Shown: positions 20,345 to 31,189 of the stretch, one piece after another | How positions within the stretch are numbered: position 1 is the stretch's first letter | Layout: each line of letters starts with the position of its first letter | Source: Pyropia yezoensis | Taxonomy: Eukaryota; Rhodophyta; Bangiophyceae; Bangiales; Bangiaceae | Length of the DNA: 64,000 bases | Assembly: GCA_009829735.1 (NCBI GenBank) | Contig: CM020619.1 | Coordinates: 24,639,554-24,703,553 of the forward strand | Reading direction: 5' to 3' | Translations under genes and position numbers: made by a program | Notes under the pieces: generated by a model | Told to the model about the DNA's origin: nothing | What the model saw: only the letters and a program-made list of their open reading frames with translations | Databases searched by the model: none

Positions 20345-23300
20345 GAGTGTTTCCAACAACGTCACGACGATCTCGATACCATCTCTCATACATTTTCGCA
20401 GCTTTCAATTGAGCCCACACGTGGCTTCCAAACGTCTCTCGGCCAATGAGGGCCCAGCGGGGGCTTGTGGGCCGCCGCTGGGGTCCGGTCGCGTCCCAAA
20501 TCGGCCAGATTCGGGCCTCCGTTTCGGGTTCAGACGCGAATGGAGTTGATGAAGTTGTTTCAAGTCGTGCGAGCCACGTTTCCGCAGAAGATCGTCACGA
20601 CGATGTCGGAAACGATCTCCCCCCCCCTACTTCGTTGCAGAGATCGTCGTGACGATCTCGTTTCGGGTTATGGGAGCGTTTATTGACGTTTTTAACGCTA
20701 GAACGGGGCCCTGCGTGAAAGATTCGCGACCCTCTCGAAAGTGTCTGGACGCAATCTGGAAGTCTGCAGGATTGGATGATTGGGCATATGGCGCGTGGTC
20801 GTGTGGATCCGCAGCGGTCCGTTGGGCACGAGTCCTGGTGGTCGCCCCCCCCCCCTCTCGGATCCCCCACACCGCACCCACGTATTCTACGCATCGACGT
20901 GGTCCGTTCAAATCATACGCACGCCGCCGGACGCCACTCCGGCGAGCGTACCCCCAACACCCCCGGCAAAATAACAAAAAATACAACATTTCGTGCAGGG
21001 CCCCGCCCCCGGCGCGGGCCCGCGCTGGCGGAGGGGGGGCCGCCCCCCCCCCCACAACAGGCTCCCACGGGGGGGGGGCTGGGTGGGGAGGGGCGTGCAC
21101 ACCCCCCGCAGCACGTTTGGCACGGGGGGGGGGCTTCCAGCGGTGGAATGGGAGGGGGGGCGTCGCGGGGAGGGGCGTGCACCCCCCCCGGAGCACGTTC
21201 CTGCGGGGGGGGGGGCCTCCCGCGGTGGATTGGGGGGGGAGGCGCGTGCACCCCCCCCGGGGGACGCTGCTGCGGGGAGGGGGGCATCCAGGGGTGGATC
21301 TGGGGGGGCTTCGCGGGCCGCGTGGGACGGCTCACGTCGTACCAGCGACGTGACCACCACTGTCGTGACGCTCATCGCCGTCACCACCGTCGTCACCGCC
21401 GTCGTCGGTCTGTTCGTGGGCGACGGCCCACCACCGTCGTGACGCTCATCGCCGTCACCACCGTCGTCACCACCGTCGTCACCGCCGTCGTCGGTCTGTT
21501 TGTGGGCCGCGTGCGACGGCCCACCACGCATCGGCAGGCCCACCACCGTCGCCACCTCCGCCACCGTCGCCACCTCCACCACTGTCGTCTCCGCCGCCAC
21601 CGTGTGTGTGCTGGGGGTTGGGAGGTGTGGTGGGGCTGCAGTTTTGGAAGATGGCTGCCCCGCGCCTTTTGATCGAGAGGCATGGGAGGTGTCCGATGGA
21701 TCGGCGGACGAGGTCCACGCAGCTGTTCTAGCTGCGCGGCTCTCTCTAACGCGACGCAGACACTACATCGCTCTGTCGGGTGCGGTTGCCCGACGCCGCC
21801 GGCGTCGCGGCGGCTCGGTGCCTGGGCGTCGTGCCAACCGGTTGCGTGGATTTGAGCGCGGCTACCGAAGCATCGAGGCTGACTACTTTGGGGAGGACGG
21901 GAACCCACCTGTGTACGGCGAGACTGATTTTGAGACTCGGTTCCGCGTGCCTCGCAATGTGTTTATGGCGGTCTACGACGACGTGAAGGACCTGCCGTAT
22001 TGGAAGCGCACCATCAACGCCAGTGGGCGGCCACAGGCGCATGCCCTGCAGAAGGTGGTGGCCGCCTTTCGTGTGCTGGCGTACGGTGAGGCCGCTGATC
22101 GGCCTGACGAGTATGTCCGACTGTCCAAGTCCACAACGGCGGTGGCGACGCAAATGCTTGTCGACCACATCGTCGACAACTACGAGGAGTTTTTCCTGCG
22201 CCCCCCAAACATGGACGAGCTGGCCCATATTCTTGACCGCAACGCGCAACGTGGGATGCCTGGGTGCATGGGGAGCATCGACTGCTCGCATTGGGGTTGG
22301 CGCATGTGCCCCAAGGCTTTGGCGGGCCAGTACCAGGACTACAAGAAGCGGCGCTCCGTGGTAATGGAGACAGTCTGCGATGAGGACCTGTACATCTGGC
22401 ACTTTTTCGTGGGGCCACCGGGCAGCCAGAACGACCTGAATGTGTGGGGCCAATCACCGCTCTGCATGGACATTACGAACGGTCTATGGCCCCCTGACAA
22501 ATTTGAGTACACACTGAATGGCCGCACGCGTCGCTTGCTGTACTATTTAGCCGACGGTGTGTATCCCAAGTTCCCCATTTTTGCCCGACCCTTTCCACGC
22601 GCCACCTCCAACACCCTGAAGAAGTGCACTTACAACCGGCTGCAAGAGGCGCTTCGCAAGGACGTTGAGCGTCTGTATGGCGTAATGACCGCGCGCTTTC
22701 ACATCCTTCTCCACCCGGCCAAGTATCACTCTGTTGACCGTATCATCCGCACCGCCAAGGCTGTCGCTATTTTGCACAACATGATTGTCATCAACCGCCG
22801 CGACGGGTACATCTCCCGCCTCCGCATGGGAGATTTATACGGCCAGGTCGGCGCAGCGGCCTCTGTCATGATGGCCGCTGCGCAGGCTGAAGCAGAGGCC
22901 GCAGAGGCCGGAGAGGCCGCGGGGAGTGACTCCTTGTCGGCCTTCTCGTGGTCCTCTTCGTCGTCTTCGTCGTCGTCTTCGTCCGGTACCGCTGGTAGTG
23001 GCAGCAGTGTCGGTGCGGGTGGTGGTGCGGGCGCTGTGGGTGACGGCACGGCGGCCGCAGCGGGCGTATCTGGACGCGCGGGAGGTATTGCCGCCGGTGG
23101 GGGTGGTGCATCGGCCGCGGGGGGTGCAGCCTGTCCACCTGATGGAACTGGAGGTGGTGCTGGTACTGCTGGGGCGGGGACCGGGGCCGGAGGCGGGAAC
23201 GGCGCGCAGGGTAATGGCCGTGTCGCCCCGACTTGGCGGACTGACGATATCAGGCGCCAGTCTGCTCTGACCAGTCCGATTGAGCACGAGCGACTACGCG

Positions 23301-23431
23301 CTGACCTGATGGCACACGTGTGGGAGAACAAGGCGGAGGCTCTGGCGCCGTTTTCTGCACCGCCGTCATGCGTTGGTGTACATGTAGGTGGGGTGGGCGG
23401 CTGCCTTAAAGGTTTTTTTTTCCCCTCGGGG
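20345..23431 (+). mobile_element. PIF/Harbinger element, copy-1 left part, truncated by the gap
   Basis: The left terminal inverted repeat (20345-20385), preceded by TGA, and the transposase region are the same as in the complete element at 28031-39158. It stops at the N run. As the flanking DNA is duplicated too, this is part of the contig overlap and not a second insertion. Confidence 0.8.
21651..23387 (+). pseudogene. Harbinger transposase, copy 1, start codon out of frame
   Basis: Equivalent to 29334-31070. One C is missing after the start codon (ATGGCTGCCCCGC versus ATGGCTGCCCCCGC), so the ATG at 21651 is out of frame with the body of the protein. Extra bases near 23350 change the C-terminus. 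These are homopolymer differences and probably errors in this contig end. Confidence 0.7.
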
Positions 23432-23931
23432 NNNNNNNNNNNNNNNNNNNNNNNNNNNNNNNNNNNNNNNNNNNNNNNNNNNNNNNNNNNNNNNNNNNNN
23501 NNNNNNNNNNNNNNNNNNNNNNNNNNNNNNNNNNNNNNNNNNNNNNNNNNNNNNNNNNNNNNNNNNNNNNNNNNNNNNNNNNNNNNNNNNNNNNNNNNNN
23601 NNNNNNNNNNNNNNNNNNNNNNNNNNNNNNNNNNNNNNNNNNNNNNNNNNNNNNNNNNNNNNNNNNNNNNNNNNNNNNNNNNNNNNNNNNNNNNNNNNNN
23701 NNNNNNNNNNNNNNNNNNNNNNNNNNNNNNNNNNNNNNNNNNNNNNNNNNNNNNNNNNNNNNNNNNNNNNNNNNNNNNNNNNNNNNNNNNNNNNNNNNNN
23801 NNNNNNNNNNNNNNNNNNNNNNNNNNNNNNNNNNNNNNNNNNNNNNNNNNNNNNNNNNNNNNNNNNNNNNNNNNNNNNNNNNNNNNNNNNNNNNNNNNNN
23901 NNNNNNNNNNNNNNNNNNNNNNNNNNNNNNN
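23432..23931. other. Assembly gap of 500 N
   Basis: Exactly 500 unknown bases, which is an arbitrary scaffold gap size. The sequence on its right repeats what lies 7.7 kb to its left. Confidence 0.99.
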
Positions 23932-23991
23932 CGCCGACGCCCGCGCCGGCGACCGCCTCGCCCTCTCCCGCCCGTACTACGGCTACTACTA

Positions 23992-25814
23992 GAGGGCGAG
24001 TAGGGAAGAGGGGTTTGAGGGGGTGACGGAGGAGGGGAGGGGGAAGAAGGGGAGAGGGGAGGAGGGGAGGGAGGAGGAGGGGAGGGAGGAGCAGGGGCGG
24101 GAAGGTGGCCCTGTCACTCCCCCCGCCTGCTCTGCTCTACTCGCAATCCGCGCTGGGGGCGTCGCGCTCGCGCCGCGTGTATTTTAAGATAGCCACCAGG
24201 CCGCGCCGCCAAGTTGGTCGGGCCCATACCATATAAAGGGATCTTTGGTTGGGGGTGCGCTCCAGCCCCACCGATTCCATTCTCTAAGCCTGTCTCGACT
24301 CGGCCTACCTACACAACGCACAACACCGCCAGTGAGCGGCAGCGACCTGCTTCGTGCCCCCTCACAAAAGGTACCTCCCGTTGGACGCGGCGGTGGACGC
24401 ACGCAGAGCGAGCGCTGGAATGAGTGGCAGTTTCTCCCCGCCCAGCTGGCTGCAGTGCGGCGCGCCCCCAATTTGCACCGTCCCCCCTTGAGCCAGAAAG
24501 TCCTCTGTGTCCCAGCCTCCCGCCTCCGCTCGCTGCTCTCTGCATTGGTCATAGACACATGGCACTTCACCATGTGGCGTAGAGTGTGCGCACCGGTGGG
24601 CGAGGTTGGTTCATGCCTCAATGATGTCGTCATGACGACGTCCTCATAGGAACAGGCAACTGGCGCGTTCAGCCGATAGACCTCTGCGGCGCCTCTTCAT
24701 GTCACATGCAAGGTGGCTGGGGAGCGCTGCTTTGCGCAGGCTTCACAACAGGGGGAACGGAAGGTGGGAGGAGTGCGGGCCACAGAGAGGCAGTCCTCCT
24801 CGCGCCCATCGGCATCCATGATTGACTCAGGGCTGCTCCTCGGCGGCGTTACCCGTCATGTGCGCAGTTGCTGCAGCCAAGGACCCAAAACGATGCTGGG
24901 ATGGGGACTCGGGCCTCCAAGTGTCGCGACAACGTGAGTCGTCGTCGTCGAGGATGGCTCACAGGCGATGACGAGGACCAACTTCTCCTCGTGCTGCTTT
25001 TGGGTGTGAAAAAAGTCAACAGGCGGCCTTCGACACACATTGAAATGAAAAGTGAGCAATGAAAGAGGTACATACGAGAGAGTTCACAAACGGCACGACC
25101 AAGTTTCGTGCTCCCCCCCCCTCCGCCAGCTCCCCTCATGAAAAGTAGCCAATCCCCTCCACGCCACCCCCCACCTTTGCTTCGAGCCGCGCGATGCCTG
25201 ACACCCGCGTGACAGCGGCGGCCGTCTCCCTCTGGCTCCTCCACTGCCAGCAGGTCGTTGTCTGATGGCGAGGGGGGCGGGAGTGCGCGGGCGCCAGCGG
25301 GGGGGCGCGGCACCACCCCAGCCGCAGCTGCAGCGGGGTGAATACCTACAGAACGCCGGGCGTCACGTTTGCGCAAAACGTCGTTGGCGTGGGAGGGGTG
25401 GCAGCTCCACGCGGCGTGCCAAGACGATGGCCGCTCCTGTCCACATGACGCCCCCCGCCCAGCCCGCCGTGGTATGCCCTACCCTGCGCCACCCGCCTAC
25501 CCCTTCCCCCCCTCCGTTCAAGCACGAATGATGATGAGGACGCGGAAGCGCCACCAAAAGCTGCGGCGCCCCATGACGGGCCCCTTGCTGCCCGACAACG
25601 CGGTGCACTTCGCCCCGTCACGCAACACGACGGTGTCACACTGCACCACCCCGCCCCGGACGGCCGACAGGGGCACCCCCGCGGCGGTGGCGGCGGCAAG
25701 CACCCGCCGCAGCCGGTCATTGGACCGCCCAATGGGCCCCAAGCTGCCACACAGGCGCTCCGGCGCGGGCTGCGACCGGGTCGGGTCGTGACGCACAAAG
25801 CCGCCGTTGCCCCC
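23992..25814. other. Intergenic region, duplicate of 16300-18127
   Basis: Same purine-rich tract, TATAAA box and unresolved open frames as in copy 1. An extra A near 24652 shortens the minus frame seen in copy 1, which argues against that frame being a gene. Confidence 0.4.
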
Positions 25815-26225
25815 CTAGCCCCCGCCGCGGGGGGGCACGCACCCGGGCACGCCCCCCCGCGGCGCCCCCGCGTCCCAGTCCCACCCGAGGGTGATGACCA
25901 GGCCGCACGAGCGGCGGCCTGCGACGGGCGGCGTTGCGCCCGTCGGGGAGGCGGCCTGGCAGCGGGCCGCGCTGCGCGCCGACGCACCGCACGCCACGGC
26001 GCCGCCGGTTACGTGCTGCGGGCGGACGCGAGCGGCGGCCAGGGCCTGCAGAAGGGTGGCACGGAGGTTTTTGGCGTCCTGCGGGGTGGTCACGCCGCCG
26101 GCCGTCACGGTCTGGCGGATGGCCGGGGGGGGGTGGCCGTCGACGGCCATGACGGTGGTGCAGATGGCGAGCAGGATGGCCATCGCCGTCGCCCTCAGCA
26201 GGCAGAGGACGGGGGGGCGGGCCAT
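25815..26225 (-). CDS. Small secreted protein of unknown function, intact copy
   Basis: A 136-residue protein. The ATG (complement of 26223-26225) begins a typical signal peptide with a basic n-region and hydrophobic core (LLRATAMAILLAICTTVMA), cleaved near residue 28. The mature part is about 105 residues, with four Cys (contexts AVACGAS, ARCQAAS, RSCGLV, VPGCVPP), a helical segment (DAKNLRATLLQALAAARV) and a Trp-containing segment (LGWDWD). I do not recognise the family. The sense frame is the only one that gives a signal peptide, and it is intact in this copy but shifted in 18128-18537. Upstream the frame stays open towards 26999, but that part is Gly/Arg low complexity. Confidence 0.5.
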   Translation of the reverse strand: MARPPVLCLLRATAMAILLAICTTVMAVDGHPPPAIRQTVTAGGVTTPQDAKNLRATLLQALAAARVRPQHVTGGAVACGASARSAARCQAASPTGATPPVAGRRSCGLVITLGWDWDAGAPRGGVPGCVPPRGGG

Positions 26226-28030
26226 GACGCCTCGTGCCAGCTGGTAGTGGCGGGAGGCAAGGGAAAGGAAGACGGAGCAGGGGGGGGGGCGGAAGGAGGG
26301 GTGCGGTGAGGGCACAACGCCCAGCGTGCACATACAACCGCGCCTGTTGGCATGATTCTTGTGCCACATCAGACCCCCACCATCGCTACGTTTACACACG
26401 TCCCTCCTCTGACCCTTTTGCCCTGTGCAGTACCTCCTCACGTGCCGGCAGTTGCCCCCCCGCCCACCCCCCCCCTCCCCTCTGGAACCGGCAAGGCATC
26501 TGCCGACGCCGGCGAGCTGACCACGCCGGCCACCAACCTCACCCCCCCCCCTACGCCACCCTCCACCACCCTCACGACCCGCGTGACAGTCACGCCCCGC
26601 TGGCAGGAAGGGTAAACCAAGGGCGGCGACGGACAGCCGTGGACGCCCGCCGTCGGCCCGCGCCGGGATCGCCGGGCCCCGGTGCCTTGGTGGCACTGAC
26701 CATAGCAGCGGCACCAGCGTGACACGGCCTGACACGCCACGCGGTGGATGCGGCCGGGGGGGGTGGGGGGGGAGAGCGTCCTCCCGAGCAAGACCCGCGT
26801 TCCACGACAGCCTGGAGCGTGGCGCTTGGCAGCGGGAGCCCGTGGTGGGAGTCCGCCCCTTCCCCGACGGCTGTCCCCACCCACAACGAGACGACCCAGG
26901 CGCTGGCTGGCCGCCACTGCCGCCGTCGCAGGCGTGGCGGCCCAAAAGAGATACCGCCCCCGTCCGACAGCCGCCCGCCAGCCGCCACGCAGGTCCCACG
27001 TGGCGCCGCGGCCGCCACTACGACCGCCCTCGCCCTCGCCCCCTCCCGCGGCTCCCGCGCCGGTCCCACGGGTCATGCATTACCAACAGTCGACATCCAT
27101 GCCGTCGACTTCCTGGTTCGCCCGCCCCGTCGGCGGCGCCAAGCGATGACACGACTGTGGGGGAGGGAAAGTCAACCCCTCGGGGGGCGGACGGGGATCG
27201 CCACAGGACGGAGGGGGGGGATTGGACCGCCTGCGCCGCCGCTGGCCCCGCCAGTGCCGCCGGCACCGCCACTGGCGCTGCTGCCACTGCAGCGACCGCC
27301 AATTATATGCCGTTTGCCATGGGGGGAGGGGTGATGGTGGAGGGAGAGGAGAGAGAACCAGGAGTTGGGAGGGGGTGGGGGGAGAAGCTGGACGGGGGAG
27401 AGGGCAGCGAACGTCATGGGCCAAGCAACGAGAAACGCAGCAATGTGGGCGGCATTCGCGGCGCCAGGGGCTGAGGCTGTGCCAGGTGCAGAGATGACAC
27501 CTGGGCCGAGCTGAGCAAGAGCGAGGAGCAGTGAGAGGGGCGGCGGGGGCCACCAGGTGGGGGAGGGCCGCGCCGCTGCTGGCAGCCGCAGCCGCCGCGG
27601 AGCCGGCCAAAGGTAATGGCGGTGGTGGTGAGGGCGGCACCATCGCCGTGGCAGTGGCGTTCGCGGTGGCGGCTTTTTGAGACACAGAGGCGGGGGCTCG
27701 GCGAGCGCAACGACTCCTCCAGATAGTTACAGACGTTGCACACACTCTTCAAAAGGAACTGCGTTTGCGACAGCACCCAGAACATGTCCTCTGCCGCACT
27801 CTCTCATACATGCTGCGTATTTACTGCGCGTACCAGTAGACTGGTCGTGCCCACGCGCTGGTCGCCACACGTTACTTGTGGGGCCAGGATGTTCCTCGCA
27901 GCGGCCAGGAGGTCGCTCGATCTCGCCTGGCGTTGGAGGTCCTCGACGGCTCGAGTATCCGTTTAGATCTGGCAGGCGACCACGGTCAAATTGAGCCTCC
28001 GTCCGTTCATTTCTTGACCATCCGACATGA
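26226..28030. other. Region between the small secreted gene and the Harbinger left end (copy 2)
   Basis: Duplicate of 18538-20344, with the same unrecognised minus-strand readings (27414-27785 and the segment just right of it). The last three bases, TGA at 28028-28030, are the target-site duplication of the Harbinger element. Confidence 0.35.
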
Positions 28031-28071
28031 GAGTGTTTCCAACAACGTCACGACGATCTCGATACCATCTC
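28031..28071 (+). repeat. Harbinger left terminal inverted repeat
   Basis: 41 bp, inverted match to 39118-39158. It contains CGTCACGACGATC at 28046-28058, a motif repeated in the subterminal DNA. Confidence 0.9.
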
Positions 28072-28275
28072 TCATACATTTTCGCAGCTTTCAATTGAGC
28101 CCACACGTGGCTTCCAAACGTCTCTCGGCCAATGAGGGCCCAGCGGGGGCTTGTGGGCCGCCGCTGGGGTCCGGTCGCGTCCCAAATCGGCCAGATTCGG
28201 GCCTCCGTTTCGGGTTCAGACGCGAATGGAGTTGATGAAGTTGTTTCAAGTCGTGCGAGCCACGTTTCCGCAGAA

Positions 28276-28342
28276 GATCGTCACGACGATGTCGGAAACG
28301 ATCTCCCCCCCCTACTTCGTTGCAGAGATCGTCGTGACGATC
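28276..28342 (+). promoter_or_regulatory. Subterminal palindromic motifs, candidate transposase or Myb binding sites
   Basis: GATCGTCACGACGAT at 28276-28290 and the perfect palindrome GATCGTCGTGACGATC at 28327-28342 repeat the core of the terminal repeats. Harbinger Myb-like proteins are known to bind subterminal sites, so this assignment is reasonable but untested. Confidence 0.45.
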
Positions 28343-29333
28343 TCGTTTCGGGTTATGGGAGCGTTTATTGACGTTTTTAACGCTAGAACGGGGCCCTGCG
28401 TGAAAGATTCGCGACCCTCTCGAAAGTGTCTGGACGCAATCTGGAAGTCTGCAGGATTGGATGATTGGGCATATGGCGCGTGGTCGTGTGGATCCGCAGC
28501 GGTCCGTTGGGCACGAGTCCTGGTGGTCGCCCCCCCCCCCTCTCGGATCCCCCACACCGCACCCACGTATTCTACGCATCGACGTGGTCCGTTCAAATCA
28601 TACGCACGCCGCCGGACGCCACTCCGGCGAGCGTACCCCCAACACCCCCGGCAAAATAACAAAAAATACAACATTTCGTGCAGGGCCCCGCCCCCGGCGC
28701 GGGCCCGCGCTGGCGGAGGGGGGGCCGCCCCCCCCCCACAACAGGCTCCCACGGGGGGGGGCTGGGTGGGGAGGGGCGTGCACACCCCCCGCAGCACGTT
28801 TGGCACGGGGGGGGGGCTTCCAGCGGTGGAATGGGAGGGGGGGCGTCGCGGGGAGGGGCGTGCACCCCCCCCGGAGCACGTTCCTGCGGGGGGGGGGGCC
28901 TCCCGCGGTGGATTGGGGGGGGAGGCGCGTGCACCCCCCCCGGGGGACGCTGCTGCGGGGAGGGGGGCATCCAGGGGTGGATCTGGGGGGGCTTCGCGGG
29001 CCGCGTGGGACGGCTCACGTCGTACCAGCGACGTGACCACCACTGTCGTGACGCTCATCGCCGTCACCACCGTCGTCACCGCCGTCGTCGGTCTGTTCGT
29101 GGGCGACGGCCCACCACCGTCGTGACGCTCATCGCCGTCACCACCGTCGTCACCACCGTCGTCACCGCCGTCGTCGGTCTGTTTGTGGGCCGCGTGCGAC
29201 GGCCCACCACGCATCGGCAGGCCCACCACCGTCGCCACCTCCGCCACCGTCGCCACCTCCACCACTGTCGTCTCCGCCGCCACCGTGTGTGTGCTGGGGG
29301 TTGGGAGGTGTGGTGGGGCTGCAGTTTTGGAAG
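28343..29333. repeat. GC-rich and GTC/ACC tandem repeats upstream of the transposase
   Basis: Three units of about 70 bp (around 28780-28990) alternate G runs with GTGCACCCCCC motifs. They are followed by a partly duplicated block of about 76 bp rich in GTCACCACCGTCGTC (29040-29190) that again contains GTCGTGACG. Same sequence at about 20660-21650 in copy 1. Probably the promoter and 5' region of the transposase gene. No TATA box was recognised. Confidence 0.55.
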
Positions 29334-31070
29334 ATGGCTGCCCCCGCGCCTTTTGATCGAGAGGCATGGGAGGTGTCCGATGGATCGGCGGACGAGGTCC
29401 ACGCAGCTGTTCTAGCTGCGCGGCTCTCTCTAACGCGACGCAGACACTACATCGCTCTGTCGGGTGCGGTTGCCCGACGCCGCCGGCGTCGCGGCGGCTC
29501 GGTGCCTGGGCGTCGTGCCAACCGGTTGCGTGGATTTGAGCGCGGCTACCGAAGCATCGAGGCTGACTACTTTGGGGAGGACGGGAACCCACCTGTGTAC
29601 GGCGAGACTGATTTTGAGACTCGGTTCCGCGTGCCTCGCAATGTGTTTATGGCGGTCTACGACGACGTGAAGGACCTGCCGTATTGGAAGCGCACCATCA
29701 ACGCCAGTGGGCGGCCACAGGCGCATGCCCTGCAGAAGGTGGTGGCCGCCTTTCGTGTGCTGGCGTACGGTGAGGCCGCTGATCGGCCTGACGAGTATGT
29801 CCGACTGTCCAAGTCCACAACGGCGGTGGCGACGCAAATGCTTGTCGACCACATCGTCGACAACTACGAGGAGTTTTTCCTGCGCCCCCCAAACATGGAC
29901 GAGCTGGCCCATATTCTTGACCGCAACGCGCAACGTGGGATGCCTGGGTGCATGGGGAGCATCGACTGCTCGCATTGGGGTTGGCGCATGTGCCCCAAGG
30001 CTTTGGCGGGCCAGTACCAGGACTACAAGAAGCGGCGCTCCGTGGTAATGGAGACAGTCTGCGATGAGGACCTGTACATCTGGCACTTTTTCGTGGGGCC
30101 ACCGGGCAGCCAGAACGACCTGAATGTGTGGGGCCAATCACCGCTCTGCATGGACATTACGAACGGTCTATGGCCCCCTGACAAATTTGAGTACACACTG
30201 AATGGCCGCACGCGTCGCTTGCTGTACTATTTAGCCGACGGTGTGTATCCCAAGTTCCCCATTTTTGCCCGACCCTTTCCACGCGCCACCTCCAACACCC
30301 TGAAGAAGTGCACTTACAACCGGCTGCAAGAGGCGCTTCGCAAGGACGTTGAGCGTCTGTATGGCGTAATGACCGCGCGCTTTCACATCCTTCTCCACCC
30401 GGCCAAGTATCACTCTGTTGACCGTATCATCCGCACCGCCAAGGCTGTCGCTATTTTGCACAACATGATTGTCATCAACCGCCGCGACGGGTACATCTCC
30501 CGCCTCCGCATGGGAGATTTATACGGCCAGGTCGGCGCAGCGGCCTCTGTCATGATGGCCGCTGCGCAGGCTGAAGCAGAGGCCGCAGAGGCCGGAGAGG
30601 CCGCGGGGAGTGACTCCTTGTCGGCCTTCTCGTGGTCCTCTTCGTCGTCTTCGTCGTCGTCTTCGTCCGGTACCGCTGGTAGTGGCAGCAGTGTCGGTGC
30701 GGGTGGTGGTGCGGGCGCTGTGGGTGACGGCACGGCGGCCGCAGCGGGCGTATCTGGACGCGCGGGAGGTATTGCCGCCGGTGGGGGTGGTGCATCGGCC
30801 GCGGGGGGTGCAGCCTGTCCACCTGATGGAACTGGAGGTGGTGCTGGTACTGCTGGGGCGGGGACCGGGGCCGGAGGCGGGAACGGCGCGCAGGGTAATG
30901 GCCGTGTCGCCCCGACTTGGCGGACTGACGATATCAGGCGCCAGTCTGCTCTGACCAGTCCGATTGAGCACGAGCGACTACGCGCTGACCTGATGGCACA
31001 CGTGTGGGAGAACAAGGCGGAGGCTCTGGCGCCGTTTCTGCACCGCCGTCATGCGTTGGTGTACATGTAG
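29334..31070 (+). CDS. PIF/Harbinger transposase (DDE_Tnp_4 type)
   Basis: The 578-residue protein starts at ATG 29334. An in-frame upstream extension exists but is not needed. The N-terminal third is basic and includes an RRRRRR stretch. The nuclease core has the catalytic triad seen in plant and algal PIF transposases: Asp211 in GSIDCSHWGWRMCP, Asp262 in GPPGSQNDLNVWGQSP, and Glu340 in LRKDVERLYGVMTARFHIL. The family blocks YYLADGVYPKFP and AVAILHNMIVINRR are also present. After residue 390 a Ser run and a Gly/Ala-rich tail lead to a short conserved-looking C-terminus. The enzyme should cut and insert the element at 3-bp targets, with the Myb-like protein as nuclear import or DNA-binding partner. 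All catalytic residues are intact. Confidence 0.93.
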   Translation: MAAPAPFDREAWEVSDGSADEVHAAVLAARLSLTRRRHYIALSGAVARRRRRRGGSVPGRRANRLRGFERGYRSIEADYFGEDGNPPVYGETDFETRFRVPRNVFMAVYDDVKDLPYWKRTINASGRPQAHALQKVVAAFRVLAYGEAADRPDEYVRLSKSTTAVATQMLVDHIVDNYEEFFLRPPNMDELAHILDRNAQRGMPGCMGSIDCSHWGWRMCPKALAGQYQDYKKRRSVVMETVCDEDLYIWHFFVGPPGSQNDLNVWGQSPLCMDITNGLWPPDKFEYTLNGRTRRLLYYLADGVYPKFPIFARPFPRATSNTLKKCTYNRLQEALRKDVERLYGVMTARFHILLHPAKYHSVDRIIRTAKAVAILHNMIVINRRDGYISRLRMGDLYGQVGAAASVMMAAAQAEAEAAEAGEAAGSDSLSAFSWSSSSSSSSSSSGTAGSGSSVGAGGGAGAVGDGTAAAAGVSGRAGGIAAGGGGASAAGGAACPPDGTGGGAGTAGAGTGAGGGNGAQGNGRVAPTWRTDDIRRQSALTSPIEHERLRADLMAHVWENKAEALAPFLHRRHALVYM

Positions 31071-31189
31071 GTGGGTGGGCGGCTGCCTTAAAGGTTTTTT
31101 TTTCCCCTCGGGGGTTTTTTTTTCCTCACCTGTGAGCCGGTCTAGCGTGGAAAAATGGCCGTTGGCGTGGCAAAAACGCAAGGGGCGGG

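Larger units (their letters stand above)
16238..23431 (+). repeat. 7.2-kb duplicated segment, copy 1 (ends at the N gap)
   Basis: The segment matches 23932-31113 from the last repeats of the wall-protein gene to partway past the Harbinger transposase. The differences I found are almost all single-base length changes in homopolymers (for example near 16550, 16950, 17200, 17510, 17700 and 18435). Copy 1 stops at the N run within the tract CCCCTCGGGG. Copy 2 begins inside the tandem array. This geometry fits two overlapping contigs better than a biological duplication. Confidence 0.9.
23932..31113 (+). repeat. 7.2-kb duplicated segment, copy 2
   Basis: Counterpart of 16238-23431. It begins inside the last tandem units of the wall-protein gene (stop codon near 23989-23991) and runs on without interruption into the rest of the Harbinger element. 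Copy 2 keeps intact frames for the small secreted protein and the transposase, so it is the better version. Confidence 0.9.

Noticed and set aside
20345..23431. Second, independent Harbinger insertion
   Set aside because: The flanking 4 kb is duplicated together with it, so it is the same insertion seen in an overlapping contig.
21500..23992. Long ORF running from the transposase through the gap into the repeat protein tail
   Set aside because: It crosses 500 N. The apparent fusion of transposase with PYYGYY is an artefact of the gap.
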